Source of the DNA: Fermentibacter sp964564435
GTDB taxonomy: Bacteria; Fermentibacterota; Fermentibacteria; Fermentibacterales; Fermentibacteraceae
Direction: 5' to 3'
Assembly: GCA_964564435.1 (NCBI GenBank)
Contig: CAZMAT010000005.1
Span: 1 to 64,000, forward strand
DNA length: 64,000 nt
The notes under the pieces are model-generated. The model made no database searches, was not told the origin of the DNA, and saw nothing but the letters and a program-made list of their open reading frames with translations. Shown in pieces: positions 18,080 to 26,861 of this stretch. The number at the start of each line of letters is the position of its first letter. Position 1 is the stretch's first letter. Both the position numbers and the translations under genes were made by a program.

Positions 18080-20169
18080 TCCCGCGAGTAGACTATGTCG
18101 GCGGGGAGGAAACGCGCAGGAGCCACGTCGATCGACGAGAGACGCCCGTTGCCCGAGTTGTGCAGGGCCCAGTATCCGCCGTCCTGCGAAGGCCCGTAGA
18201 TCCAGCCCCGGGCGGTTCTGCCGTTTTCGTAGTCGAACCGGATCTCCCCGAGCGGGAGCGGGAAGTCACCGCCCGGCTGGAGCTGCTCCACGGAGAAGTC
18301 CACACGCCCGCCCGATTCGCGCCATGTCACCATCAGCTGGGGTACCCCGGGCATGCACATCCAGTCCCAGAACAGGCTGTCCATGGAAGGATCGCCCGAC
18401 AGCCCGACGGCGGAGGAGAGGCTGAGGAGGGCGGCTCCCGGGTGCCTCAGCCTGCCCAGGGCGGCCCGCAGACCCGGCTCGAACCCGGGCATGACGCGCG
18501 AGAACATCGCCAGGACCATCGGAGCCTTGCCCATTAGCACGGGCTCCTCGAGCGCCGTGCCCGCCAGGCTGGCGTCGGCGATCGCATACTCCTCGTCGGA
18601 CAACCCGGACGTGGACGCCAGATAATACCTTCGGAAGCACTCGAGGATGTTCTCCGCATCCTCCGCGGAGCCTCCGGCATCTACGAACAGGTACACCGAC
18701 CAGGCGGCCAGGGAGGCCGAGAGGTAGCCGGGCAGGTGGTTCGACATGGCGAGGAAGGCCCGGGCTGCGTTGGCCACCACTGCGGGGCCTTCGGGCCTGA
18801 TGCCGGAAGACAGGGTGTCGTCCCACATGGCGCATCCGTCGAGAAGGGCCAGGCGGTCGGGAGACAGACAGAGGAATCCGGGCCCGACGGCGAGCACGGG
18901 CCTGTCGACGCTCTCCACGATGACCACGTCGAATCTTGCTCCCTCGAATCCCAGCCTGTCCCACAGCATGCCGGCCAGCAGGGACGCCCTTCGCGCGGCC
19001 GAATCCGCAGCGGACTCCGACAGCGGGATGTGCACCAGCCGCGACCGGCCGCCCGCGACATATGTCTGTTCCAGATTGCCCGCCGCCCAGGGCAGGGGAC
19101 CCGGGATGCCCCCGGGCTGTGAGGCGAAGGTGAACACTCCCGTCGAACCGGAACTGCTCCTGTCGACAGGTGCGAGAGGGCAGAAGAACTCCCCCCCCCT
19201 CGGCACCAGGGCGGTCAGCTCGTAGGAGGAGGGGATCTCGGCCCCGGGGTAGAACCACTCCCCGCAGCAGAACGAGCTCGCGAGCCTCACCTGCCCGGTG
19301 ACGAAGCCCCTGTCCTCGCGGTAGTAGCTGTCGAATCTCGAACCGTAGACACCCGAGAAGACCATCGTCCCCGGGTCGGGCACGCACATGACCGAGTCGG
19401 CCCCGCGGGTGTAGGTCCCCTGGATGGCCGTGATGTCGTCGGGCGCGCTTCCGTCTATCCTCGGGAGGGCGAGCCTCATCCCGTCGATGCCGGAAGTGCC
19501 CTGGAAGTCCACCATGAAGGTATCGACCACGACGAAGGCCTGTTCGAGCGGGAGGATCTCCAGCGTGATCCTGTGGCTCACCTCGGGGGGTCTGTCGGAA
19601 TCCTGCAGGTACAGGTCGGCCCGGATGTCGTCGAGCGAACGGTCGGAGAGGTATGGCGTCCTCAGCCCTGGCCACGGTACCGGGGCGGCACGCTCCATCA
19701 TCCTCTCGGTCCGCGCGAGGAGAGCCTGGGGGGTGCCGGACAGCCCCTCGACCGTGAGGGCCAGAAGTTCGCCTCCCCCACGCGGCCAGACGCGCTCGAG
19801 CCTGCACGTGTCACCTGCAGTGAAGCCGACCACCGTGACGCCCGAAGTCCTGGAGGATCCGGAGAGGACTGCGGCGTCGGGGAAGCCCGTGGTCCGGAGA
19901 AGCTCGGCCCGGGAAGCGGGTGTCGAGCCCGATCCCTGGAGCAGGCCGGCGCGCACGGTGACCGGACCCGTAGGCAGGTCGAGGACCATGCCTCCTCCGG
20001 GCGCCGAATCGAGCGCAGCCGAAGGAGCGGGCACATCCACCCAGGTCATCTCGCCTGCATCGATGCGGACGGACCCGGCGGACGGATAACCGCCCCCCTG
20101 CCCGCCTCCGCACGAGGTTCCCAGCATCAGCGCGATCGCCGACAGGCACGCAGCGAACCTACCGCCCAA
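18076..20169 (-). CDS. Exported M1-aminopeptidase-like protein lacking the zinc site
   Basis: This 697-residue envelope protein has a signal peptide ending LMLGTSC with a possible lipid-attached Cys20; the lipobox is imperfect (Gly at -3). The middle and end follow the M1 (aminopeptidase N/ERAP) plan: a beta domain with PSSYELTALVPRGGEF, a helical domain with KAPMVLAMFSRVMPGFEPG, and the characteristic LFWDWMCMPGVPQLMVTW followed by VEQLQPGGDFPLPLGEI. Where M1 enzymes carry HExxH and the distal Glu, this protein has NAARAFLAMSNHL and YLSASLAAW, so the metal ligands are absent and it is presumably not a peptidase. The TTG start at 20169 follows GGAGGTGAG. It overlaps the GH57 start by four bases. 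The M1 relation is my inference from motif order. Confidence 0.75.
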   Translation of the reverse strand: MGGRFAACLSAIALMLGTSCGGGQGGGYPSAGSVRIDAGEMTWVDVPAPSAALDSAPGGGMVLDLPTGPVTVRAGLLQGSGSTPASRAELLRTTGFPDAAVLSGSSRTSGVTVVGFTAGDTCRLERVWPRGGGELLALTVEGLSGTPQALLARTERMMERAAPVPWPGLRTPYLSDRSLDDIRADLYLQDSDRPPEVSHRITLEILPLEQAFVVVDTFMVDFQGTSGIDGMRLALPRIDGSAPDDITAIQGTYTRGADSVMCVPDPGTMVFSGVYGSRFDSYYREDRGFVTGQVRLASSFCCGEWFYPGAEIPSSYELTALVPRGGEFFCPLAPVDRSSSGSTGVFTFASQPGGIPGPLPWAAGNLEQTYVAGGRSRLVHIPLSESAADSAARRASLLAGMLWDRLGFEGARFDVVIVESVDRPVLAVGPGFLCLSPDRLALLDGCAMWDDTLSSGIRPEGPAVVANAARAFLAMSNHLPGYLSASLAAWSVYLFVDAGGSAEDAENILECFRRYYLASTSGLSDEEYAIADASLAGTALEEPVLMGKAPMVLAMFSRVMPGFEPGLRAALGRLRHPGAALLSLSSAVGLSGDPSMDSLFWDWMCMPGVPQLMVTWRESGGRVDFSVEQLQPGGDFPLPLGEIRFDYENGRTARGWIYGPSQDGGYWALHNSGNGRLSSIDVAPARFLPADIVYSRE

Positions 20170-20205
20170 GGCCCCCTCACCTCCGTGAATACACCACCGG
20201 CGTCT

Positions 20206-20235
20206 ATTCTACCGGCATGCGCGCGGCGCCGGCAA
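20206..20235 (-). promoter_or_regulatory. Candidate promoter for the M1-like / GH57 / ligA operon
   Basis: Minus strand TTGCCG (20235-20230), 18-base spacer, TAGAAT (20211-20206), the latter five of six to consensus. It lies about 35 bases before the TTG start of the M1-like gene. Confidence 0.5.
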
Positions 20236-20245
20236 CCGGAGGCAG

Positions 20246-20273
20246 TTGACTCCGTCGTCCGCGGTGTTACATT
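20246..20273 (+). promoter_or_regulatory. Candidate promoter for the plus-strand membrane protein
   Basis: TTGACT (20246-20251), 16-base spacer, TACATT (20268-20273). The predicted transcript would start near 20280 and include the GGAAGGAG ribosome binding site. It is back-to-back with the minus-strand promoter just upstream. Confidence 0.5.
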
Positions 20274-20297
20274 GCCGCGAACGGAAGGAGTCGCGCA

Positions 20298-21002
20298 TTG
20301 CCCCATGAGCTTTCCGGAACACTCCCGATAAGCCTCCCGCCGGAGGCCGTGCCTTATCTGGCAGCCGGCTTCTTCGCGGTATGCACCGTCTTGGCCACGA
20401 TCCTCTTCCACCTCGTGGCCGCATGGGTCTTCACTTCCGCCAGGAGGAAGGGCCGCACCGGACCTGTCGTGTTCGGGGTGCTCAGCCTCCTTCTCGGCCT
20501 TTCGTGCGCTGTCTTCGGCATGACGGTCGAGACGCCGAGCCTGGCGGTGCTGACCGGCCTGGGGGCCGGCTTCCTGATCTGGCTTGCTCTGGGCGAGGTC
20601 GGGCAGGAGATGGGCTGGGTCTCACTGATGTCGAGATCGGCGGTGCCGCTGTTCCTTCTCTGCACCGCCCTCTGGCTGGCCTGCTTCCTGGTCGATCCTC
20701 CGAAGGCCCTTCTGGCTGCCGCAGGCTACCCCATATGGGTGTGGGGCATCAATCTGACCAGGGTGAGGGTCATATCCAAATGGGGGCCCTTCTCCCTGGC
20801 GGCCACCGTCCTGGCCCTCGTGACCGCATCCGTTGCGGGCGCGGGGCTGGTCCTCGGGATCCTGCTGGGCAGCCCCGTCACCGGGATCCTGGGCGGGATG
20901 CTCTTCGCCGACTCGACATGGTCGGTGCTCGAGATGCTCTGGGAGCGGGGCACTGCCAAGCGGCCCTGGAGGCAGGGCTCCGGGGATCAGAAGATCAGGT
21001 AG
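20298..21002 (+). CDS. Polytopic membrane protein of unknown function
   Basis: I do not recognise this 234-residue protein. It has about six hydrophobic helices (for example YLAAGFFAVCTVLATILFHL, GVLSLLLGLSCAVFGMTV, PLFLLCTALWLACFLV and GAGLVLGILLGSPVTGILGG) and a short basic cytoplasmic tail. The TTG start at 20298 is supported by GGAAGGAG seven bases upstream. It is a lone plus-strand gene among minus-strand operons, with its own promoter candidate, and its end overlaps the convergent neighbour's 3' end by 16 bases. No catalytic motif is visible, so a transporter, a sensor or a membrane-organising role cannot be distinguished. Confidence 0.72.
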   Translation: MPHELSGTLPISLPPEAVPYLAAGFFAVCTVLATILFHLVAAWVFTSARRKGRTGPVVFGVLSLLLGLSCAVFGMTVETPSLAVLTGLGAGFLIWLALGEVGQEMGWVSLMSRSAVPLFLLCTALWLACFLVDPPKALLAAAGYPIWVWGINLTRVRVISKWGPFSLAATVLALVTASVAGAGLVLGILLGSPVTGILGGMLFADSTWSVLEMLWERGTAKRPWRQGSGDQKIR

Positions 21003-22300
21003 AAGGCTCCGGCCCTGATCGCGAAGGGATCGCGCACGACGGAGGTGTAGTAGATCTCCGAGGGCTCGGCCTCCCTGTTCTCGCCGTCGTATTCCTGCAC
21101 TGTCCACGAGTCCGCCTCGGTGCCGGCGAAGCCAAGGGCCGACGCCGTGAGTCCCATCCTGTCCGATACCAGGTACTCCAGACCGCATTCCGCATATCCG
21201 CCGAAGGTCGCCGCGGTGGCGTTGGAGGCCAGATCCTCCGAAGCCACGTTCTGGATCATGAAATCGGCCAGCACGCCGGCCGAGAGCCTCGCTGCGAGTT
21301 TCGGCGCGGAGACCGGCAGCCTCCAGCCGGCTTCGAAGTCGACCCCGAAGGACGAGAGCTGATCCATCGCCCCGGCGTGGAGCCCGCCTCCCAGGCAGAA
21401 ACCCCATCTCAGGGTGGAGAATGCGATCCTGATCCTGTTCATGGCGCCGCTGTCGTCGAAGGGTTCGCCGGTGTCGGCTCCCTGTTCCAGGCTTACGGGG
21501 GCCATCTCCCACCCGATCGAGATCGATGCGGGCCTGCCGCGTTCGAGGGCGATCACCGAGCCGCCCGGAGCGAGGGAGCCGGACAGCATCAGGGCGCTCG
21601 AGGCACCGGGGCCCGAGCTGGTCACCTGTGCGAGCCCGTGGCTCCGCAGGTACTGGTACTGGGCAACGTCGTCGGGGATCGTGGGCGAAACGGCCACGAG
21701 AGAGAGGAACATGCCCTCGGTGATCCCGGATTCGCTCCCGGCGGGGAGTTCGATCCTGGGGCCCGCCCCGGCCGTGAACCTGACCTCGGCGGGGAAGAGC
21801 TCCATCAGCGCCGTTTCCATCATCCTGGCCACGGCCGTGCAGGCCAGCGCGTCGATGTCGGGCGGGATGCCCGGGGAGGTCTCCCCTGCCGCCGTGCCCG
21901 AAACGGATCCGGTGAGGATCCCGGTCGAGGAGTAGAACCGCCCGGTCGCCGTCACCTCGGTTCTGGTGGCCGTGCGGAGGGAGTCGCCTGCAAAGGTCGC
22001 GCGTTCCGCCGAGACCGGTTCGGGGACGGTGAGGACCAGCAGCACGTCGAGCGAGAAGGCCGAACACAGGGCCGATGTCTCGGACGCGAACCCCCCCGTC
22101 ATCTCCAGTGACCTGACGGAATCCGGGAGGGTGACCACCGTGAAGCGCCCGTCGCCTTCGGCGGCGGCGTCGGCGCAGGCTGCCAGGGCGGCTCTGTCCG
22201 ACGAAGCCGGAGCTTCGAGGATCACCGCTCCGAACCTGCCCCCCTGGTTTCCTGTGAGGGAGGCCTGGAACGCCAGCAGGAACGGCATGAGGGAGGGCAT
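20987..22300 (-). CDS. Exported protein with FlgT/CsgG-like middle and probable C-terminal barrel
   Basis: This 437-residue protein begins with a short hydrophobic signal (MPSLMPFLLAFQASLTG). Residues about 20-190 resemble a small alpha/beta domain. Residues about 195-260 (SGITEGMFLSLVAVS...GLAQVTSSGPGASSALMLSG...) follow the pattern of FlgT/CsgG-associated small beta domains. The last 170 residues alternate in short strands and end in phenylalanine (GAFYLIF), as outer-membrane barrels do. It is the last gene after the ECF sigma and anti-sigma genes (51-base gap), so it may belong to that regulon. ATG at 22300 has AAGGA upstream. The name is descriptive and function is unknown. Confidence 0.72.
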   Translation of the reverse strand: MPSLMPFLLAFQASLTGNQGGRFGAVILEAPASSDRAALAACADAAAEGDGRFTVVTLPDSVRSLEMTGGFASETSALCSAFSLDVLLVLTVPEPVSAERATFAGDSLRTATRTEVTATGRFYSSTGILTGSVSGTAAGETSPGIPPDIDALACTAVARMMETALMELFPAEVRFTAGAGPRIELPAGSESGITEGMFLSLVAVSPTIPDDVAQYQYLRSHGLAQVTSSGPGASSALMLSGSLAPGGSVIALERGRPASISIGWEMAPVSLEQGADTGEPFDDSGAMNRIRIAFSTLRWGFCLGGGLHAGAMDQLSSFGVDFEAGWRLPVSAPKLAARLSAGVLADFMIQNVASEDLASNATAATFGGYAECGLEYLVSDRMGLTASALGFAGTEADSWTVQEYDGENREAEPSEIYYTSVVRDPFAIRAGAFYLIF

Positions 22301-22351
22301 AGCTTCCTTTCGGCACGGGAGAGAACCTCGGCGGGCCGCCGGGGTCCGCCT

Positions 22352-23464
22352 TCAGTGTGCTCCCGGCTCCGCTACGAGATCCTGGAATTCCTCGCAGGTG
22401 ACCACGAGCGCAGTGTCGAGCATACTGCCTGCGAGCGAATCTTTCCAGCCCGGGAAGCACGTGTCGAGGAGGACGGAGTCGGGCGATGCCGGTTCGCCCT
22501 CGGAGTCGAAGATGATCAGGACCGCGGAGGAGACTGCCTCTTCGAAGGGGCAGGGGGCCGCCGCCTCGAGCTGGGTCTCGCATGCCGAAACCGTACGGTC
22601 GGCGGCGACGGAGCCCCGCGCGAGGACGTCGACGGTGATCACGCATAAATCGCCTTCCGCACCCGGAGCCGTCTGGAAACCGCTGTCGTCCGACGCGATG
22701 CCTCCGGTCCCCGGATCGGCATCACATATCCGTCCGGCCGCCGAATCGCCCAGGTTGTACCAGCCTTCCCCGTGGCCCGGGACGGTCTGGGAGACAGACC
22801 CGACCAGCCCGGTGGAGGCAGCCTGGTTCTGAACAGCGGCGCCGCCTCCCGCCCCGGTCGCAAGCCCCCCGGTGCCTCCCGTCACGTTCTGTGCGTCCTC
22901 GTCCTCGGGGGGGGCAAGCATCGCCGGGTATTCCTCATATCCCCGCTCGACCTCGGATGAGGCTGCCTGCTGGTCCTGCAGAGAAAGGGCATCCTCCGTG
23001 AAACAGACGGTCTGCCCGGAGACGCTGTCCGACGCGGGAGACTCGCAGGCGGCGCCGGCGGGCGAGCCGCCGGAGATGCTGTCGCCCGGCTCGATCCGGT
23101 CGCGTTCCGAAGTCACGGTGATGGTTTCGACGGAGGGCCGTTCCAGGAGCCCGGAGCGCCCGGCGAGCCTGACGCCAGCTGCGGCTATCAGGAGTGCGGC
23201 GGCTATGGGCACGAATGCCGGGAGCCTCTTCCGTGCAGGCGCCTGCACCGAGGCCATGATGCGCCTCTCCATGAGCCTGAAGCTCTCATCGGACGGGGTC
23301 TCGAAGGAATCCCTGTAGGACTTCTCGATGATCGCCTGCTTGTCGATGATCCTCCGGCATGCGGCGCACGACTCGACGTGGGAGCGGACGTCGGCAGCCT
23401 CTGCTCCGTGGAGCTCCCCGTCCATGTAGGCCATCAGCCTCGAGGGATCAGGGCATGCGTTCAT
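22352..23464 (-). CDS. Anti-sigma factor with zinc-binding domain and cysteine-rich ectodomain
   Basis: This 370-residue membrane-anchored anti-sigma factor carries the ZAS/zf-HC2 signature HVESCAAC (His29, Cys33, Cys36), which binds the partner ECF sigma factor in the cytoplasm. A single membrane helix (FVPIAAALLIAAAGVRLAG) follows, then a large extracytoplasmic part of about 260 residues. That part is Gly/Ser/Asp-rich and contains eight cysteines (contexts AAC, TVC, RIC, DLC, SAC, PCP, DTC and VTC), far larger than the ectodomain of a minimal anti-sigma factor. It starts four bases after the sigma gene stop. Signal-induced release, perhaps through ectodomain disulfides or proteolysis, is inferred. 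Confidence 0.87.
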   Translation of the reverse strand: MNACPDPSRLMAYMDGELHGAEAADVRSHVESCAACRRIIDKQAIIEKSYRDSFETPSDESFRLMERRIMASVQAPARKRLPAFVPIAAALLIAAAGVRLAGRSGLLERPSVETITVTSERDRIEPGDSISGGSPAGAACESPASDSVSGQTVCFTEDALSLQDQQAASSEVERGYEEYPAMLAPPEDEDAQNVTGGTGGLATGAGGGAAVQNQAASTGLVGSVSQTVPGHGEGWYNLGDSAAGRICDADPGTGGIASDDSGFQTAPGAEGDLCVITVDVLARGSVAADRTVSACETQLEAAAPCPFEEAVSSAVLIIFDSEGEPASPDSVLLDTCFPGWKDSLAGSMLDTALVVTCEEFQDLVAEPGAH

Positions 23465-23468
23465 CTCT

Positions 23469-24062
23469 TCAGGACTCCATCAGGTGTTCCACCGACTTGC
23501 GGACCTCGGACCTCGCCCTGCTGAGCCTCGACATGACGGTTCCCAGCGCGATGCCCAGGGTCTCCGCGATCTCCGAATAGCTCAGCTCCTGGTCCACCCT
23601 CAGCACGAAGACGGACCTCAGGGGGGGCGAGAGCCTCTCCACGGCCTTCCGGATTGCGTCCGCCAGCTCGGAGGCGGATGCCTGGGAGGCGGCCGTGTCC
23701 TCCACGCACTGCTCCCCCTCCGCCCCGTATTCCTCGTCGAACTCCACCTCGGACCGCCTCCTCCTCTTCTCCGAGAGGTTTATCGAGAGGTTCGTCGCGA
23801 TCCTGTAGATCCAGGTGAAGAACCTGTACCTGGTGTCGAAGCCCGGCATGGCCTTCATGGCGCGGACGAACGTGTCCTGTGTCACGTCCCATGCGTCCTC
23901 GTCCGTCCTGCACATGCGGCGTGCGACCCTGTAGACCCTCTTCTGGTATCTCCGGACGAGCTCCCCGAAAGCATCCCTGTCTCCCGCCTTCGCCTTCGCC
24001 ACGAGGTCGGCCTCGTCACCGGCCGGCTCCATCATCGAGAGTATTACATCGAGGAGGATCAT
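23469..24062 (-). CDS. ECF RNA polymerase sigma factor (RpoE-like)
   Basis: This is a 197-residue extracytoplasmic-function sigma factor. Region 2 (residues about 27-95) contains YRVARRMCRTDEDAWDVTQD and FFTWIYRIATNLSINL. A variable acidic linker follows, then region 4 with LRSVFVLRVDQELSYSEIAE and the recognition helix GTVMSRLSRARSEV. ATG at 24062 follows GGTGGA. The cognate anti-sigma gene lies four bases downstream. Placement after bamA-skp-lpxD-lpxC-lpxA suggests envelope-stress control analogous to sigma E, though that rests on context only. Confidence 0.96.
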   Translation of the reverse strand: MILLDVILSMMEPAGDEADLVAKAKAGDRDAFGELVRRYQKRVYRVARRMCRTDEDAWDVTQDTFVRAMKAMPGFDTRYRFFTWIYRIATNLSINLSEKRRRRSEVEFDEEYGAEGEQCVEDTAASQASASELADAIRKAVERLSPPLRSVFVLRVDQELSYSEIAETLGIALGTVMSRLSRARSEVRKSVEHLMES

Positions 24063-24095
24063 TTATTCCACCGGGTGCACATGCCTGCGGACCCC

Positions 24096-24659
24096 TCAGA
24101 ACCTGAGCACGACGCCGGCACCGATCCCGGCCTCCCGCCCGAAACGCTCGTTCTCGCGGTCGAAGGCGAACAGGTGGGCGTCGACGTAGGCATCCATCAT
24201 GCCGTACAGCCACGAGGCCGCGGTGAGCCAGACGAGGTCGAGCCGCCGCTCCCTGTGGGTTTCGTATTCGGCCTCGTCACCGGTGTCGCCGCTCTCGAGG
24301 AAGTCGTCCCTGGCCGATTCGGCCCGGATGTGCTCGTCGACGAGGAGCGCCAGCAGACCGAGTTCGAGAGCGCCGAGCACAATGCCCTTGACCGGCCTTT
24401 CGTTGTAGAACTGGCCCCAGCCCGGCAGAGCGGCCGAACGAAGCAGGGCGCCCGTGGGAGACCTGTCGCCGGATGCGGGGCTCTCGACCATGCCGGCGAC
24501 CGTCCGGGGGAGCGCCCGGGCCAGGGAATCGACACCCGCGGAATCGGTTGCTGCACGCAGCGAGTCGGCAGGATAACCCCCCGGGGGGGATCCGTCGAAG
24601 GATCTGCCTGCGGGCAGCTGTACGAGGAGTGCGAAAGCGAGGAGAGCCGCAGAGGGCAC
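24096..24659 (-). CDS. DUF5683-type membrane protein
   Basis: This 187-residue protein has an N-terminal signal-like segment (SAALLAFALLVQLPAG), a low-complexity region, then the DUF5683 hallmark RSAALPGWGQFYNERPVKG followed by a hydrophobic helix (GALELGLLALL) and a second one (LVWLTAASWLYGMMDAYVDA). DUF5683 proteins are widespread in FCB bacteria and have no assigned activity. GTG at 24659 puts the gene 10 bases after lpxA, in keeping with one transcript; a start at 24728 inside lpxA is less likely. A link to envelope assembly is suggested only by the operon. Confidence 0.8.
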   Translation of the reverse strand: MPSAALLAFALLVQLPAGRSFDGSPPGGYPADSLRAATDSAGVDSLARALPRTVAGMVESPASGDRSPTGALLRSAALPGWGQFYNERPVKGIVLGALELGLLALLVDEHIRAESARDDFLESGDTGDEAEYETHRERRLDLVWLTAASWLYGMMDAYVDAHLFAFDRENERFGREAGIGAGVVLRF

Positions 24660-24669
24660 TTGTCCGCCG

Positions 24670-25440
24670 TCAGGCCCCGACGATCCCGCGCCTGCCGGAA
24701 AGGATGAAACCGGCCAGTGCCATGGCATCGTCGCCCCAGCCGGCTTCCGCGGTCATCCCGGAAGCCTTGCGGGACACGGGCCCCGGCTCCCTGAAGAGAT
24801 GCCTGAAGGCCTTCTCGAGATCGGCCAGTCTCTCCGGCGAGAACCCGTTGCGCCTGAGCCCGATCAGGTTGAGGGAGGCCACCCTGAGAGGGTATCCCCC
24901 CGCGAGGCAGTATGGCGGGATGTCCATGGGGACCCTGAATCCCCCGCCGACCATCGCGTAGGCTCCTATCCTCACGAACTGGTGCACCGGGACCACCCCG
25001 CCGATGGTGGCGTGATCACCGACTTCGACGTGACCGGCGAGGTTGACGGCATTGGCCATGATGACCCTGGAGCCGATCCTGCAGTCGTGCGCGATGTGCG
25101 CGTATGCCATGATGAGGCAGTCGCTCCCGACGACAGTCCTGCCCGTGGCCGTGGTGCCCTTGCTGATGTTGGCGAACTCCCTGATGACCGTCCTGTCGCC
25201 GATCTCGAGGGAGGTGTCCTCACCTGCGAACTTGAGGTCCTGGGGGTCCGTACCGATGACGGCGCAGGGCCCTATCCTGACGTCGCAGCCGATCGAGGTC
25301 CTTCCGGTGACGTAGGCGTGTGCCCCTATGTGCACGCCCCGGGAAAGCGTGACATCGGGCCCCACCACAGCGAAGGGCTCTATCGAGCAGCCTTCCGGCA
25401 CGTCGCACGACACGACGGCCCTGGGGTCGACGGCGCTCAT
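24670..25440 (-). CDS. lpxA: UDP-N-acetylglucosamine acyltransferase LpxA
   Basis: LpxA adds the first 3-hydroxyacyl chain to UDP-GlcNAc, starting lipid A synthesis in the cytoplasm. The 256 residues form a left-handed beta helix of hexapeptide repeats (for example CDVRIGPCAVIG) followed by a helical C-terminus. The catalytic histidine is in AHIAHDC (His118, equivalent to E. coli His125), and the GGGFRVPMDIPPYCLAGGYP region matches the family. The ATG overlaps the stop of lpxC-fabZ (ATGA), and lpxD, lpxC-fabZ and lpxA lie in Bacteroidota order. Confidence 0.97.
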   Translation of the reverse strand: MSAVDPRAVVSCDVPEGCSIEPFAVVGPDVTLSRGVHIGAHAYVTGRTSIGCDVRIGPCAVIGTDPQDLKFAGEDTSLEIGDRTVIREFANISKGTTATGRTVVGSDCLIMAYAHIAHDCRIGSRVIMANAVNLAGHVEVGDHATIGGVVPVHQFVRIGAYAMVGGGFRVPMDIPPYCLAGGYPLRVASLNLIGLRRNGFSPERLADLEKAFRHLFREPGPVSRKASGMTAEAGWGDDAMALAGFILSGRRGIVGA

Positions 25441-26756
25441 CGCGGCATCAGCATGGCCATCAGATCGGCCTCGGCCACGACCTTGCCCTCCACCCTGGCG
25501 ATCCCCCTCATCACGCAGACCGTACCCCTGCGCTTGATCATCTCCAGTTCGAACAGCACCTGGTCGCCGGGCAGCACGGGCTTCCTGAACCGCACCTTGT
25601 CGACTCCCGTGAAGAAGACGAGCCACTCGTCGGGGCGTTCGACCGAATTGAAGAGCATGAGCCCCCCGACCTGCCCCATGGCCTCGATTATCAGCACGCC
25701 GGGCATGATGGGGCTGCCGGGGAAGTGCCCCTGGAAGAAGGGTTCGTTGATCGTGACGTTCTTGAGGCCGACGATGCGCTTCTCGGGCTGCATCTCGAGC
25801 ACCTTGTCCACGAGGAGGAAGGGATACCTGTGGGGGAGGATCCTCATCACGTCGGCGATCTCCCAGTTGCCCGGCCCGAGGGGTCTCGACTGGTCCCTCG
25901 TACGCCTCGTGTAGGTCTCCCTTATCTTCCTCACGAACTGCACGTTGGAGGCGTGCCCGGACTTGGCCGAGATCACGTGGGCGTTGAGCCTCTCGCCGAG
26001 AAGGGACAGGTCGCCGATCAGGTCGAGGACCTTGTGCCTGACGAACTCGTCGGGGAAGCGGAGGGGCTCACGGTTGAGCAGGCCCTCGTCGCCGATGACG
26101 ATTGCGTTGTCGAGCGTCCCGCCCCTGATGAGGTTCTTGTCCTGCAGGGCCTTCACGTCGCTGTAGAAGCAGAAGGTCCTGGCGGGGGCTATCTCCTTGC
26201 GGAAGACCTCGGGTGTGACGAGCATGGATATGTACTGCGCACCGAGCACGGGATGGCCGTAGTCGATCGTGAAGCTGATCCTGAGGCCCTCGGCCGGAAC
26301 GGCGACGAGATCCGCGCCGTAGGCCGAGATCGAGACTGATTCGTTGATGGTGAGGTACTTCCTGGGCGCGTCGGTCTGCTCGAGCCTGCCCGCCTGGTCT
26401 ATCACCTCGACGTAGGTGGCGACGGAACCGTCCTCGGGCTCGGGCGGTTCGTCGGAGTCGATCTCGATGATCGCGTTGTCTATCCCCAGGCCGTAGAGGG
26501 CTGCGAGTACGTGCTCGACGGTATGGACTTCGTAGTAGTTCTCGCCCAGCGTGGTCCGCCTCGACTGCTCCTCGATCTGCCTGACGTTCTCGCAGCTCAC
26601 GTGGATTGTCGGCCTCGACTCGACGTCGGTGCGGACGAACGTGATGCCGGAATTGGGCGGGGCCGGCTTGAACGTGATCGTGGTGACGTTGCCGGTATGA
26701 AGGCCGATACCCCGGTAGGTCACCGGCTTTGCGAGTGTCGTCTGGTTCTGGCTCAC
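25437..26756 (-). CDS. lpxC-fabZ: Bifunctional LpxC-FabZ fusion (UDP-acyl-GlcNAc deacetylase / hydroxyacyl-ACP dehydratase)
   Basis: This 439-residue natural fusion has two parts. Residues 1-280 are LpxC, the committed zinc deacetylase of lipid A synthesis: VEHVLAAL (Glu81, His82), RHKVLDLIGDL (His241, Asp245) and SGHAS with the catalytic His268. Residues about 296-439 are FabZ, the fatty-acid dehydratase: LPHRYPFLLVD (His309) and GHFPGSPIMPGVLIIEAM (Glu358). The GTG start at 26756 follows GGAGGAGAG. Such fusions are typical of Bacteroidota and some FCB relatives. Joining the activities may balance 3-hydroxyacyl-ACP use between lipid A and phospholipids. Confidence 0.97.
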   Translation of the reverse strand: MSQNQTTLAKPVTYRGIGLHTGNVTTITFKPAPPNSGITFVRTDVESRPTIHVSCENVRQIEEQSRRTTLGENYYEVHTVEHVLAALYGLGIDNAIIEIDSDEPPEPEDGSVATYVEVIDQAGRLEQTDAPRKYLTINESVSISAYGADLVAVPAEGLRISFTIDYGHPVLGAQYISMLVTPEVFRKEIAPARTFCFYSDVKALQDKNLIRGGTLDNAIVIGDEGLLNREPLRFPDEFVRHKVLDLIGDLSLLGERLNAHVISAKSGHASNVQFVRKIRETYTRRTRDQSRPLGPGNWEIADVMRILPHRYPFLLVDKVLEMQPEKRIVGLKNVTINEPFFQGHFPGSPIMPGVLIIEAMGQVGGLMLFNSVERPDEWLVFFTGVDKVRFRKPVLPGDQVLFELEMIKRRGTVCVMRGIARVEGKVVAEADLMAMLMPR

Positions 26757-26861
26757 TGGGCTCTCTCCTCCTGGTCTCCGGGCACGACGGTCCAGGACCG
26801 GTCCTGTCCAGCGTCACGGTCCTCTGGCGGCCTGCGGGGTCGATCCCGCTCGCCCGTTCTC

